A DNA stretch of 64,000 nucleotides from an uncultured Clostridia bacterium (GTDB lineage: Bacteria > Bacillota > Clostridia > TANB77 > CAG-508), in NCBI GenBank assembly GCA_944390285.1, contig CALXPN010000005.1:50624-114623 (forward strand), written 5' to 3'. This document shows, one piece after another, positions 18,528-26,366 of this stretch (position 1 is the stretch's first letter; every line of letters begins with the position of its first letter). A program made the translations under genes and the position numbers. The notes beneath the pieces are model-generated. The model was not told the origin of the DNA. It ran no database searches and saw only the letters and a list, made by a program, of their open reading frames with translations.

Positions 18528-19982
18528 ATGAATTATTGTACAAAATGCGGAAAAGAAATTCCAGATGGAGATAATAAAGTTTGTGAAGATTGTCAAAAAA
18601 AACTTTTAGAAGAAATCGCAAATGAAGAAAAAACTGAAGAAATAGAGAAAAAGAAAGACAAAGAAGAGAAAAAAGAAAAAACAAATTCAAAAAATGAATC
18701 AAAAAACGAGAAAAAAGGTAATAAAAAAATATTTTTTATAGTGGGAATTATAATTCTTTTAGTAATTATTGCATGTGTAGCATTTTTTGTTTATAAAAAT
18801 TATAAAAATACTACAGGAGTTGGAAATACAATAGGAAATATAAGAAATTATGGATATGCAGCAATAGAAGGAAATTGGATTTATTATTTAGCACCAAATG
18901 AAGATAGTTCACAAGTAGGAATTTTTAAAATCAAAACAGATGGCACAGAAAAAACAGAACTTCTAATGAATGAAGGAGATGGTCAAACAGAAATAGTTTC
19001 TATAAATGCTGTAGGCGATTATGTATATTTTATATCAATTAGTTCAAATGAAGAAAATACTGAAGATACAATTGATAATAAAATCTATAGAATGAAAACA
19101 GATGGTTCAGATTTAGAAGTAATAAATGATAATGAATTAAATAATGATTGTTATGAAATTTATGTAATAAATGGATATATATATTATATAGATGTAAATG
19201 CTAATGTATCAAAAATGAAATTAGATGGTACAGAAAAAAATGTTGTAGCAGAAAATGGAACAGGTTATTTAGGACTTACAGAAAATTATATAATATATAA
19301 TAATTTACCAGAAGAGAATTCTACTGAATATGTTACTTATATAATGAATATAGATGGAACAGATCCAAAACCAGTAATTGAAGGAAAAAGATTATATAGT
19401 GTAAATATAGTAGATAATTATATTTATTATACAGATGAAAATAAAAAAATATATAGAACAGAAATAAATTCAAATAAAGAAGAATTAGTATTTGATACAG
19501 AAGCTTATAATTTAAACGTAGATAATGGATATGCATATTATTTAAATTATGTTGATGCAGAAAATCAAGATTATACAGTTTGTATTTATAAAACAAACTT
19601 AAATGTTCCAGCAGAAGAAAGAAAAGCAGAAGTAGTTATGACATTAGATACTTATTCAACATTTTTAAATATTGTTGGAGATTGGGCAGTATATATGGAT
19701 AGTAATGATACAGAAGGATTTATAAATTTAGTAAAAACAGATGGAAGTACAAATACAGTAGAATTATATAATTTAAATTATGAACAATATTATGATTCTT
19801 TAGAAACAGAAACATCAAATGAAATTAGTAATACAGTTACAACTTCTGATACACAACAAAATCAAGTAACAAATGAAGTATCAAACTCTACAAATAGTAC
19901 TACTATTGATACTAATACTACAAATATTACAGAAACAAATACTGTTGTATCAAATAATACTACTGAAAATGTTTCACAATAG
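18528..19982 (+). CDS. zinc-ribbon membrane protein with DUF5050-like beta-propeller
   Basis: The start chosen is ATG 18528, 6 bases after AGGAGG; an in-frame TTG at 18486 lies inside the preceding terminator. The 484-residue protein begins with a zinc ribbon (CTKCGKEIP...CEDCQ), then a long Lys/Glu-rich stretch (about 25-65), one membrane helix (about 70-93) and an extracytoplasmic domain of about 300 residues. That domain repeats a W-I/V-Y-Y, K-x-x-T/D-D-G-T/S pattern typical of DUF5050/LRP-like beta-propellers. The last 55 residues are rich in Thr, Asn and Ser. It may sense or bind something at the surface; the ligand is unknown. Confidence 0.75.
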   Translation: MNYCTKCGKEIPDGDNKVCEDCQKKLLEEIANEEKTEEIEKKKDKEEKKEKTNSKNESKNEKKGNKKIFFIVGIIILLVIIACVAFFVYKNYKNTTGVGNTIGNIRNYGYAAIEGNWIYYLAPNEDSSQVGIFKIKTDGTEKTELLMNEGDGQTEIVSINAVGDYVYFISISSNEENTEDTIDNKIYRMKTDGSDLEVINDNELNNDCYEIYVINGYIYYIDVNANVSKMKLDGTEKNVVAENGTGYLGLTENYIIYNNLPEENSTEYVTYIMNIDGTDPKPVIEGKRLYSVNIVDNYIYYTDENKKIYRTEINSNKEELVFDTEAYNLNVDNGYAYYLNYVDAENQDYTVCIYKTNLNVPAEERKAEVVMTLDTYSTFLNIVGDWAVYMDSNDTEGFINLVKTDGSTNTVELYNLNYEQYYDSLETETSNEISNTVTTSDTQQNQVTNEVSNSTNSTTIDTNTTNITETNTVVSNNTTENVSQ

Positions 19983-19996
19983 AATAAGAGGATAAA

Positions 19997-20632
19997 ATGA
20001 TATATATAAATGAAAAATTAAAAAAATATATAGAAGAAAATATTTTTCCAGAATATAATAAAAATGATAAAGGTCATGATATAGAACATATAAATTATGT
20101 AATAAAAAGAAGTTTAAAATTTGCAGAAACTGTAGAAAATATAAATTATGATATTGTATATACTGTTTCTGCATATCATGATATAGGCCATCATATTGAT
20201 GCAAAAAATCATGAGAAAGTTTCTGCTGAATTTTTTTTGAAAGATCAAAAAATAAAAAGTTTTTTTACAGAAGATCAAATTAAAATCATAGCAGAAGCAA
20301 TAGAAGATCATAGATCAAGTTTAGAGTATGAGCCGAGAAGTGTTTACGGAAAGATAGTTTCAACAGCTGATAAAAATACAAGTATAGATGATGTTTTAAA
20401 AAGAACATATTCTTATTATAAAAAGCATAAACCAGACGCTTCACTTGAAGAAATAATAGAAGATTCTAGATTACATTTAATTGACAAATTTGGAGAAAAT
20501 GGTTATGCAAATAAAAAGATGTATTTTGATGATAAAGAATTTAAGCAATTTCTAAAAGATATAATTTATTATACTGAAAATAAAGAAATTTTTAAGAAAA
20601 GATATTTAGAAGTAAATAAATTAAAAAAATAG
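19997..20632 (+). CDS. HD-domain phosphohydrolase
   Basis: The 211-residue protein has the HD metal-binding pattern: GHDIEHINYV (first His), AYHDIGHHIDAKNHE (the HD pair and following His), EAIEDHRSS and STADKN (last Asp). This resembles the predicted metal-dependent phosphohydrolases of the YedJ/YpgQ group, which act on nucleotides or small phosphoesters; the exact substrate is unknown. It starts 14 bases after the zinc-ribbon gene and ends at a strong terminator, so the two genes form one unit. Confidence 0.85.
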   Translation: MIYINEKLKKYIEENIFPEYNKNDKGHDIEHINYVIKRSLKFAETVENINYDIVYTVSAYHDIGHHIDAKNHEKVSAEFFLKDQKIKSFFTEDQIKIIAEAIEDHRSSLEYEPRSVYGKIVSTADKNTSIDDVLKRTYSYYKKHKPDASLEEIIEDSRLHLIDKFGENGYANKKMYFDDKEFKQFLKDIIYYTENKEIFKKRYLEVNKLKK

Positions 20633-20633
20633 T

Positions 20634-20678
20634 AAAAACAAACTCCAAGTGAACATTATCCGCTTGGAGTTTGTTTTT
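20634..20678 (+). terminator. rho-independent terminator, abutting tRNA-Thr
   Basis: AAAAACAAACTCCAAG and CTTGGAGTTTGTTTTT form a 16-bp perfect stem with a 13-base loop. Its A/T arms act in both directions, so it can end both the HD-domain mRNA (+) and the tRNA-Thr transcript (-). Its last base is the 3' terminal CCA position of the tRNA gene. Confidence 0.9.
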
Positions 20679-20753
20679 GGAGCTTATAGCCAGAATCGAA
20701 CTGGCGACCTACAGGTTACGAATCTGTTGCTCTACCAACTGAGCTATATAAGC
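20678..20753 (-). tRNA. tRNA-Thr (anticodon CGT)
   Basis: On the minus strand the sequence folds as a cloverleaf: acceptor GCTTATA/TATAAGC, D arm GCTC...GAGC, anticodon loop TTCGTAA (anticodon CGT, reading ACG) and T arm GCCAG-TTCGATT-CTGGC. The discriminator is T and CCA is encoded. The lowest anticodon-stem pair (31:39) is A-C, a mismatch in an otherwise sound tRNA. A clean promoter lies upstream on the minus strand. Confidence 0.93.
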
Positions 20754-20777
20754 ATAAATCATAAATAAGATAAAAAT

Positions 20778-20806
20778 ATTATACAATTTTACAATATAAA
20801 AATCAA
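20778..20806 (-). promoter_or_regulatory. promoter of tRNA-Thr
   Basis: Read on the minus strand: TTGATT (20806-20801), a 17-base spacer and TATAAT (20783-20778). It ends 25 bases before the tRNA 5' end. The rest of 20754-20911 is AT-rich and I see no other feature in it. Confidence 0.75.
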
Positions 20807-20911
20807 TTATTTTTATATTAAAAATATAATTTAATAATTGAATTATATTAAAATGATTGTTATAATAATTTTGAAAAATAAATAAAGTAAAAATTGGTTG
20901 GAGAGAAAAAA

Positions 20912-21019
20912 ATGGATATTTTTGCGAATTTTCAAAATGTCAATGTTACAATGTTTTCAATAGTATTTGGAATTTATTTTATCTTGATTCGGGCTTATGT
21001 ATTATGTGATTTTTCATAA
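20912..21019 (+). pseudogene. out-of-frame N-terminus of the following membrane protein
   Basis: ATG 20912 follows a TTGGAGAG ribosome site and encodes MDIFANFQNV and the membrane helix MFSIVFGIYFILIR before the frame runs into a stop at 21017. The following gene's frame is open from 20988 and continues FGLMYYVIFHKHHK, a natural continuation of that helix. One extra base between about 20987 and 20999 explains both. It is either a real frameshift or a sequence error. Confidence 0.55.
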
Positions 21020-22952
21020 ACATCATAAAAGAAATAATGTAGAAATAAGTGAATTAATAAGCTTAGTAACAAAATTTTATTCTTTAACTATAATTTCCAC
21101 TATAATAATAATTTGTGGAATATTATGTATTTTTGATGCGAATTCATATAAAGATGAAAGAAGAGAAGTAATATCCCGAGTATCACTTGGAATAGTAATT
21201 ATTAGTGCTACAATTATAAATTATATATTTTATATTAAAAGAAATCTTAAAGATTTTAATCAAGAAATAAGAGAAGAAACAAAAAAGAAAACAATGAAAA
21301 TAGGAGAAATATTAGAATTAATACTTTTTACAATATTTTTATTTTTTCCTATAATAAGAATTCCAGAATTTATAGGGTTATTTAGCAATAAAAGTAAGTT
21401 TATAATTGAGATTTTTAAATCTTTGCTACTTTCTGTAGCTTCATTATTTTTATTATACAAATTAAATCCATTAGATATAAGAAATAAGTTAGGAGAGTTA
21501 CAAATGAAAAAATTAGATTCGAAAATTAAAATAATAATAGCAGTAATAATTTTTATAGTAATAGCTTTCATTATTTTTAGAATATACAATTTATTTGTAT
21601 TAATAAAATATTCAAATTCAATATGTGATTATAGCTATATAAAAGAAACAAGTACTTCTATTCAAGATCAATTAGTAACTATAAAAGAACAAGCCAAAAG
21701 TGGTGATGTTTATTGTGATAAAACAACTTCAATATATGATGGTAACGAAAGCGAAAATTGGCTATATTTAGATTTGAATTCTGATAATGAATTTTTTAAT
21801 ACTTATACATATAGTGAAGATATAGGTAAAAATAGTTCAAATAATTTATCTAATAAGTTAGAATTGTATAAATTAGATGAAAATTTTGTATCTGATCTCC
21901 AAAATAAAAAATATGATTTTAAAAATAATATAAGATATTATATATCACAAGATAATTATATTTTATTAATTAAAGAATTATTCTTATATCCAATAACTTA
22001 TGTTGGTGAATATAATGGTATTAAATGTGATGTTTTATATATTTTTAATCAAAAAATTTATTTAGATAGTAATACTGGTTTAGAAATAGGAATAGAATAT
22101 TATGATGAGAATAAAGAAATAAATTATACTATAAATTATGAATACAGTAACAATATTCCAGAAGAGTTTTCAAAATTACCAGATATAAATAATTTTGAAA
22201 ATGTAATATATTATGATTTTTTAAATAAAAAAGTAGAAGATCTTTGTGAGCCACAAAGAGCAATATCAAATACAGGACTAAATCCGGGAAATATTTTAGC
22301 AGAAAATGTTGATATAAAACCAAATGAAGAAAATATACTTTTTAATTTAGTGAAAAACTCTTCTAAGACATTAGAAATGCAAATAAATAATCTGGAAACT
22401 TATAATGAATTAAGAGGAAACTTTAGTAATTTAAGAGAATTAACTCAAGAAGATTTTTTAACATATAATGTGTATTTATTATACAAAAATGGTTCTAAAA
22501 TGAACCTCATAGCTAGTCATGAAAGTAAATATGCTAAATGTATAAGTTATGTAGTAAGTGAAGAAAAAACAGAGAATCAAAACTTTTTGATAATTATTAC
22601 ACCAAGATATAACATAAATGATGTAAAATTTGTAATAAGCGACTCAGATATAAAAATAAATGCAGAAAAAGCTAATGATGTATTAAATACTTATAAAGAG
22701 AAAATAAAACAATTTTTTAATATAGGTGATGATTATTCATGGGGAACAGGAGAGGAGTTTTTAACAACATTAAACAATGAAACTTTTTCAAATTTAACCT
22801 ATATAAATGAAGGAGCCTCTTTTAATAATTCTTCTAATATTGTTTGGCAGATTAATATACCATTATATAATATGAATAATCCTTGTAATTTATATTGTTA
22901 TATAGATGCAAACACAGGAGAATTCATAGGAGCTTATTTAATTAAACTTTAA
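20997..22952 (+). CDS. uncharacterised membrane protein with large extracytoplasmic domain
   Basis: The 651-residue reading frame starts at ATG 20997, but the real N-terminus is probably encoded from 20912 in another frame. It has about five to six membrane helices in the first 205 residues (for example 31-48, 63-81, 105-125, 130-155, 178-200). After these comes a soluble domain of about 440 residues rich in Asn, Asp and Tyr. The end, WQINIPLYNMNN...YCYIDANTGEFIGAYLI, resembles the PepSY/YpeB-type pattern in which a strand pair ends with D-A-N-T-G. The function is unknown. It is isolated between tRNA-Thr and the thrS leader. Confidence 0.65.
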   Translation: MYYVIFHKHHKRNNVEISELISLVTKFYSLTIISTIIIICGILCIFDANSYKDERREVISRVSLGIVIISATIINYIFYIKRNLKDFNQEIREETKKKTMKIGEILELILFTIFLFFPIIRIPEFIGLFSNKSKFIIEIFKSLLLSVASLFLLYKLNPLDIRNKLGELQMKKLDSKIKIIIAVIIFIVIAFIIFRIYNLFVLIKYSNSICDYSYIKETSTSIQDQLVTIKEQAKSGDVYCDKTTSIYDGNESENWLYLDLNSDNEFFNTYTYSEDIGKNSSNNLSNKLELYKLDENFVSDLQNKKYDFKNNIRYYISQDNYILLIKELFLYPITYVGEYNGIKCDVLYIFNQKIYLDSNTGLEIGIEYYDENKEINYTINYEYSNNIPEEFSKLPDINNFENVIYYDFLNKKVEDLCEPQRAISNTGLNPGNILAENVDIKPNEENILFNLVKNSSKTLEMQINNLETYNELRGNFSNLRELTQEDFLTYNVYLLYKNGSKMNLIASHESKYAKCISYVVSEEKTENQNFLIIITPRYNINDVKFVISDSDIKINAEKANDVLNTYKEKIKQFFNIGDDYSWGTGEEFLTTLNNETFSNLTYINEGASFNNSSNIVWQINIPLYNMNNPCNLYCYIDANTGEFIGAYLIKL

Positions 22953-22964
22953 TATAATTTTTTC

Positions 22965-23149
22965 AAATTCCTATATATAAATATATGAAAATATCGAATG
23001 GAAAGTAGTTTGAAATAGAAATCCTTAAATTAAATTTGTTAGGGAATCTCAAGTTTATTCTTGAGGGCGCTGACAAATTTAGCTTTAGGATTTCTTTGAA
23101 AACTAGCTTAACTTTAAGATATTTGAAATATATTTATATATAGGAATTT
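22965..23149 (+). repeat. 185-bp imperfect inverted repeat; candidate structured RNA or MITE-like element
   Basis: The outer 22 bases (22965-22986, beginning AAATTCCTATATATAAAT) are a perfect reverse complement of 23128-23149. Inside, further arms pair: AAATATC with GATATTT, AAGTAGTTT with AAACTAGCTT, and AGAAATCCTTAAATTAAATT with its counterpart ending AGGATTTCT. The apex carries CTCAAG/CTTGAG. The whole would fold into one long rod of about 185 nt. No protein frame fits. The shape and length recall 6S RNA, but the perfect ends also suit a miniature inverted-repeat element. No convincing promoter or T-run was found. Confidence 0.6.
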
Positions 23150-23182
23150 AAAGTAATATAATAAACTTATTATATTAAAAGT

Positions 23183-23211
23183 TTGACATAATCTGTAAAA
23201 GATGATAAAAT
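23183..23211 (+). promoter_or_regulatory. sigma-A promoter of the thrS leader
   Basis: TTGACA (23183-23188), a 17-base spacer and TAAAAT (23206-23211), directly upstream of the T-box RNA. Confidence 0.85.
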
Positions 23212-23217
23212 ATTTGC

Positions 23218-23455
23218 ATAGTAAATATGAACTGTGAAAAGGAAAAGTAAAATATAGGTTACTAGTAGAGATAAAGTGTCATAGGCTGAAAGCACTTTTT
23301 AGCAAATATATTTGAAAAACTACCTTGGAGTTTCCATTTGAAAAAGTGGCGTGTTAGATACGTTATAAATCTAATAAGAGTTAAACGTTAGGGTGGAACC
23401 GTAAGAAAATAAACTTACCCCTATAAGCAAAATGCTTATAGGGGATTTTTGTATT
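23218..23455 (+). promoter_or_regulatory. T-box leader (threonine)
   Basis: The leader carries the hallmark T-box sequence AGGGTGGAACC (about 23390-23400), which pairs with the acceptor end of uncharged tRNA, and is followed by a terminator. The stem I region contains AGAGATAAAGTG and, on its 3' side, AAAACTACCTTGGAG, which offers a Thr specifier (ACU, or less likely ACC). In the known mechanism, uncharged tRNA-Thr stabilises the anti-terminator and turns on thrS. The specifier register was not proven. Confidence 0.92.
23417..23452 (+). terminator. T-box regulated terminator
   Basis: CCCCTATAAGC and GCTTATAGGGG form an 11-bp perfect stem with loop AAAAT, followed by ATTTTTGT. It is the off-state of the thrS leader. 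Confidence 0.92.
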
Positions 23456-23536
23456 TTATAGATATAAAAATTCCCTATGTAAGTAATTGCTTAAATAAAT
23501 TTTAAATAAGCCTAAATGGCAAAGGAGGAATTTATT

Positions 23537-25297
23537 ATGTTTAAAGTAAAATTACACGGAGGAAAAACGATGAATGTAGAAGAAAGTATGTATTGGCATA
23601 CAACTTCTCATATTATGGCACAAGCTGTAAAAAGACTATTTCCAGAGGCGAAAATTACAATAGGACCTGCTATTGAAAAAGGTTTTTATTATGATTTTGA
23701 TGTTGAAAAGCCTTTTACAGAAGAGGATTTAAAAGCAATTGAAGAAGAAATGAAAAAAATAATTAAGGAAGATTTTGAAATTGAAAGATTTGAACTTCCA
23801 AGAGAAGAAGCAATTAAATTTATGGAAGAAAGAAAAGAACCTTATAAAGTAGAATTAATTAAAGAACTTCCAGAAGGAGAGGTTATTTCTTTTTATAAAC
23901 AAGGAGAATTTACAGATTTATGTAGAGGACCACATTTACCAACAACAGGTGCAGTTAAGGCAATTAAATTATTATCTTCATCAGGTGCTTACTGGAGAGG
24001 TGATGAACATAATAAAATGTTACAAAGAATTTATGGTATATCTTTTCCAAAGGCAAGTGAGCTTGAAGAATATTTGAATATGATTGAAGAAGCAAAAAAA
24101 AGAGATCATAGAAAACTTGGTAAGGAATTAGACTTATTCTTTTTTGATGAAACAGCTCCAGGTATGGCATATTGGATGCCTAAAGGATTTAAAATGATGA
24201 ATATTTTAATAGATCTTTGGAGAAAAGAGCATGAAAAAAGAGGATATTTAGAGTTTTCTGGACCACAACTAAATAGTAGTGAACTTTGGAAAACTTCAGG
24301 ACATTGGGATCACTATAAAGAAGATATGTTTGTTTTAACAGATTCAGATGGAAAAGAACAAGCTTTAAAGCCAATGAACTGCCCAAATGCAATAAAAATA
24401 TTTGCTTCAAAATTAAGAAGTTATAAAGACTTACCATTAAGGTTTAATGATATAGATGTTATTCATAGAAATGAGAAATCAGGACAATTAAATGGTTTAT
24501 TTAGAGTTAGAATGTTTAGACAGGATGATGCTCATAATTTTATTACAGAAGAACAAATTGGTTCTGAGATTAAAGATATAATAGAAATTGCTAAATATTT
24601 ATATGGAATCTTTGGTTTGGAGTTTGAATTAACACTATCAACAAGACCTGATGATTTTATGGGAGATATTGAACTTTGGAATAAAGCTGAGGAAAACTTA
24701 AGAGAGGTATTAGATGAATTATGTGGAGAAGGTAAGTATAGAATTAATGAAGGTGATGGAGCTTTTTATGGTCCTAAAATCGATATACAAATGAAAGATT
24801 GTTTAGGAAGAGAATGGCAAATGGGAACTGTTCAAGTTGATTTCCAATTACCACTTAGATTTAATTTATCATATATAGATAGCAATGGAGAAAAGAAAAC
24901 ACCTATTTTAATTCATAGAGCTTTATTTGGTTCATTCGAAAGATTTATAGGAATTATTACAGAACATTTTGCAGGAGCTTTTCCAGTTTGGCTTGCACCA
25001 GTTCAAGTAAAAATATTACCAATATCAGATAATCAAAAAGATTATGCAGAAGAAATTAAAGAAAAATTAGAAGCAAATGGTATAAGAGTAGAATTAGATG
25101 CAAGACAAGAAAAAATAGGTTATAAAATTCGTGAAGCACAACTTGAAAAAGTACCTTATATGTTAATTTTAGGAGAAAAAGAAGCTGAAGCTAAGAACTT
25201 GGGTGTAAGAACAAGAAAGGATGGAGATATAGGAGCTTTTGAATTTAATGATTTCTTAAATAAAATACAAGAAGAAATAAGTAGTAAGAAAATATAA
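23537..25297 (+). CDS. thrS: threonyl-tRNA synthetase lacking the TGS domain
   Basis: The start is ATG 23537, eight bases after AAGGAGG; the in-frame ATG at 23516 lies before that ribosome site. The 586-residue enzyme has the N2 editing domain (HTTSHIMAQAVKRLFPEAK at about 20 and CRGPH near 130). The class II core follows, with motif 2 around FRNE-like HRNEKSGQLNGLFRVR, motif 3 PILIHRALFGSFERF, and the C-terminal anticodon-binding domain (LAPVQVKILPISD onward). Most bacterial ThrRS have about 640 residues with an N-terminal TGS domain. Here only about 17 residues (MFKVKLHGGKTMNVEES) precede N2, so TGS is essentially absent. It is controlled by the upstream T-box. Confidence 0.96.
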   Translation: MFKVKLHGGKTMNVEESMYWHTTSHIMAQAVKRLFPEAKITIGPAIEKGFYYDFDVEKPFTEEDLKAIEEEMKKIIKEDFEIERFELPREEAIKFMEERKEPYKVELIKELPEGEVISFYKQGEFTDLCRGPHLPTTGAVKAIKLLSSSGAYWRGDEHNKMLQRIYGISFPKASELEEYLNMIEEAKKRDHRKLGKELDLFFFDETAPGMAYWMPKGFKMMNILIDLWRKEHEKRGYLEFSGPQLNSSELWKTSGHWDHYKEDMFVLTDSDGKEQALKPMNCPNAIKIFASKLRSYKDLPLRFNDIDVIHRNEKSGQLNGLFRVRMFRQDDAHNFITEEQIGSEIKDIIEIAKYLYGIFGLEFELTLSTRPDDFMGDIELWNKAEENLREVLDELCGEGKYRINEGDGAFYGPKIDIQMKDCLGREWQMGTVQVDFQLPLRFNLSYIDSNGEKKTPILIHRALFGSFERFIGIITEHFAGAFPVWLAPVQVKILPISDNQKDYAEEIKEKLEANGIRVELDARQEKIGYKIREAQLEKVPYMLILGEKEAEAKNLGVRTRKDGDIGAFEFNDFLNKIQEEISSKKI

Positions 25298-25316
25298 TAT
25301 TAGGAGCAATTAAAAT

Positions 25317-26177
25317 ATGGATTATGATGAATTTGAAGGTTTTAAAAAAATAAAAAATGAAAAAAACTATAAAATAGAACAATTGTATGAAATTATAAAA
25401 CAATATCAAGAAGCAACAGGTGAAGTAAAATATGGAACTTATAATAATGAATTAAAAATTGTTGTAGATGTAGAAGGAAAATATTATATAGATATATATT
25501 TAAAAAATAATGATATAATAATAGAAAGAAAGTTAGAACCAGGTTTTACAGAAGCAACAAGTATAATGGAAGATTCCAAAAGTTTAGCACTTGCTCATGC
25601 AGATAGAATGGTAGAACAGATATATGATTTAATAAAAGAATTTATAAAAACAGGAAAAGTTACAGAAAAAATAACAAAAGCAAAAGAGATTTTTTATGTA
25701 AAAGAAAGTGAAAAAAAATTCTTAAAAGGTGCAATTTCTTTTGGAAAAATATTTATAGTAGAAGATGAAAACCAAAAGCAGGTATATGAAATATCACAAA
25801 GTTTAGTAAATCAATCATTTTCTATACGAAATAATGAAACCAAAAGAGAAGAAGGAAGTTTAATATATAAGGAAAAAGAACAAAATAAATTTTCTATTTT
25901 AAAATCACCTTATGAATTAATTAATTTAGAAAAAGATATAAATTCAGCAAAATTTAAATTTAAATCTACAAATTCTAAAAAAGAATTAGAAATATCAGGT
26001 GATTATACAGATAATCATTATTTAGTAGAATATAATAAAATTGTAATAGGTTCAATAGATTGTTTAGATCCTACTCTAAAACAAAATTATAGAGTAGAAA
26101 TAAATGATTTGAATTATGTATATATATTACTTGCAATTGTTGCATTAATTGATATAAATTCTGAAATTAATATATAA
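25317..26177 (+). CDS. hypothetical protein, 286 aa
   Basis: I do not recognise a family. The protein is hydrophilic, rich in Glu, Lys and Asn, and has no signal peptide. The first 110 residues are alternating helix and strand (QATGEVKYGTYNNELKI, KYYIDIYLKNNDI). The middle (about 135-250) looks beta-rich with repeated K-F-x-I/F strands, like a Tubby-like/LURP-type barrel (FIVEDENQKQVYEISQSL, YLVEYNKIVIGSIDC), which is a tentative fold idea only. A hydrophobic run (YVYILLAIVALIDI) lies near the C-terminus. It follows thrS by 19 bases with an AGGAG site and may share its transcript. Confidence 0.6.
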   Translation: MDYDEFEGFKKIKNEKNYKIEQLYEIIKQYQEATGEVKYGTYNNELKIVVDVEGKYYIDIYLKNNDIIIERKLEPGFTEATSIMEDSKSLALAHADRMVEQIYDLIKEFIKTGKVTEKITKAKEIFYVKESEKKFLKGAISFGKIFIVEDENQKQVYEISQSLVNQSFSIRNNETKREEGSLIYKEKEQNKFSILKSPYELINLEKDINSAKFKFKSTNSKKELEISGDYTDNHYLVEYNKIVIGSIDCLDPTLKQNYRVEINDLNYVYILLAIVALIDINSEINI

Positions 26178-26224
26178 AAATATTGAAATAAATTTATTAT
26201 ATGTTATAATTTTAATTGCATTAA

Positions 26225-26260
26225 GTTAAAGACATCTATTAAAAATAGATGTCTTTAATT
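26225..26260 (+). terminator. rho-independent terminator
   Basis: AAAGACATCTATT and AATAGATGTCTTT form a 13-bp perfect stem with a three-base loop, followed by a weak T-tract (AATTT). It ends the thrS unit and may work in both directions. Confidence 0.75.
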
Positions 26261-26303
26261 TACATAGTTTTTTGAAGAAAATCAATATATAATTATTGAA
26301 TAA

Positions 26304-26332
26304 TTGATAAAATAAAATTTGTATGTTATACT
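26304..26332 (+). promoter_or_regulatory. sigma-A promoter
   Basis: TTGATA (26304-26309), a 17-base spacer and TATACT (26327-26332). Transcription would start near 26338, which rules out the in-frame TTG at 26337 as the start of the next gene. Confidence 0.7.
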
Positions 26333-26366
26333 GTGATTGGAAACAAAAAAGAGGGGAGAAGTAGCT

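Noticed and set aside
26337..26366. TTG at 26337 as the start of the coiled-coil protein
   Set aside because: It coincides with the predicted transcription start, and GTG 26367 has a well-spaced GGGGAG site.
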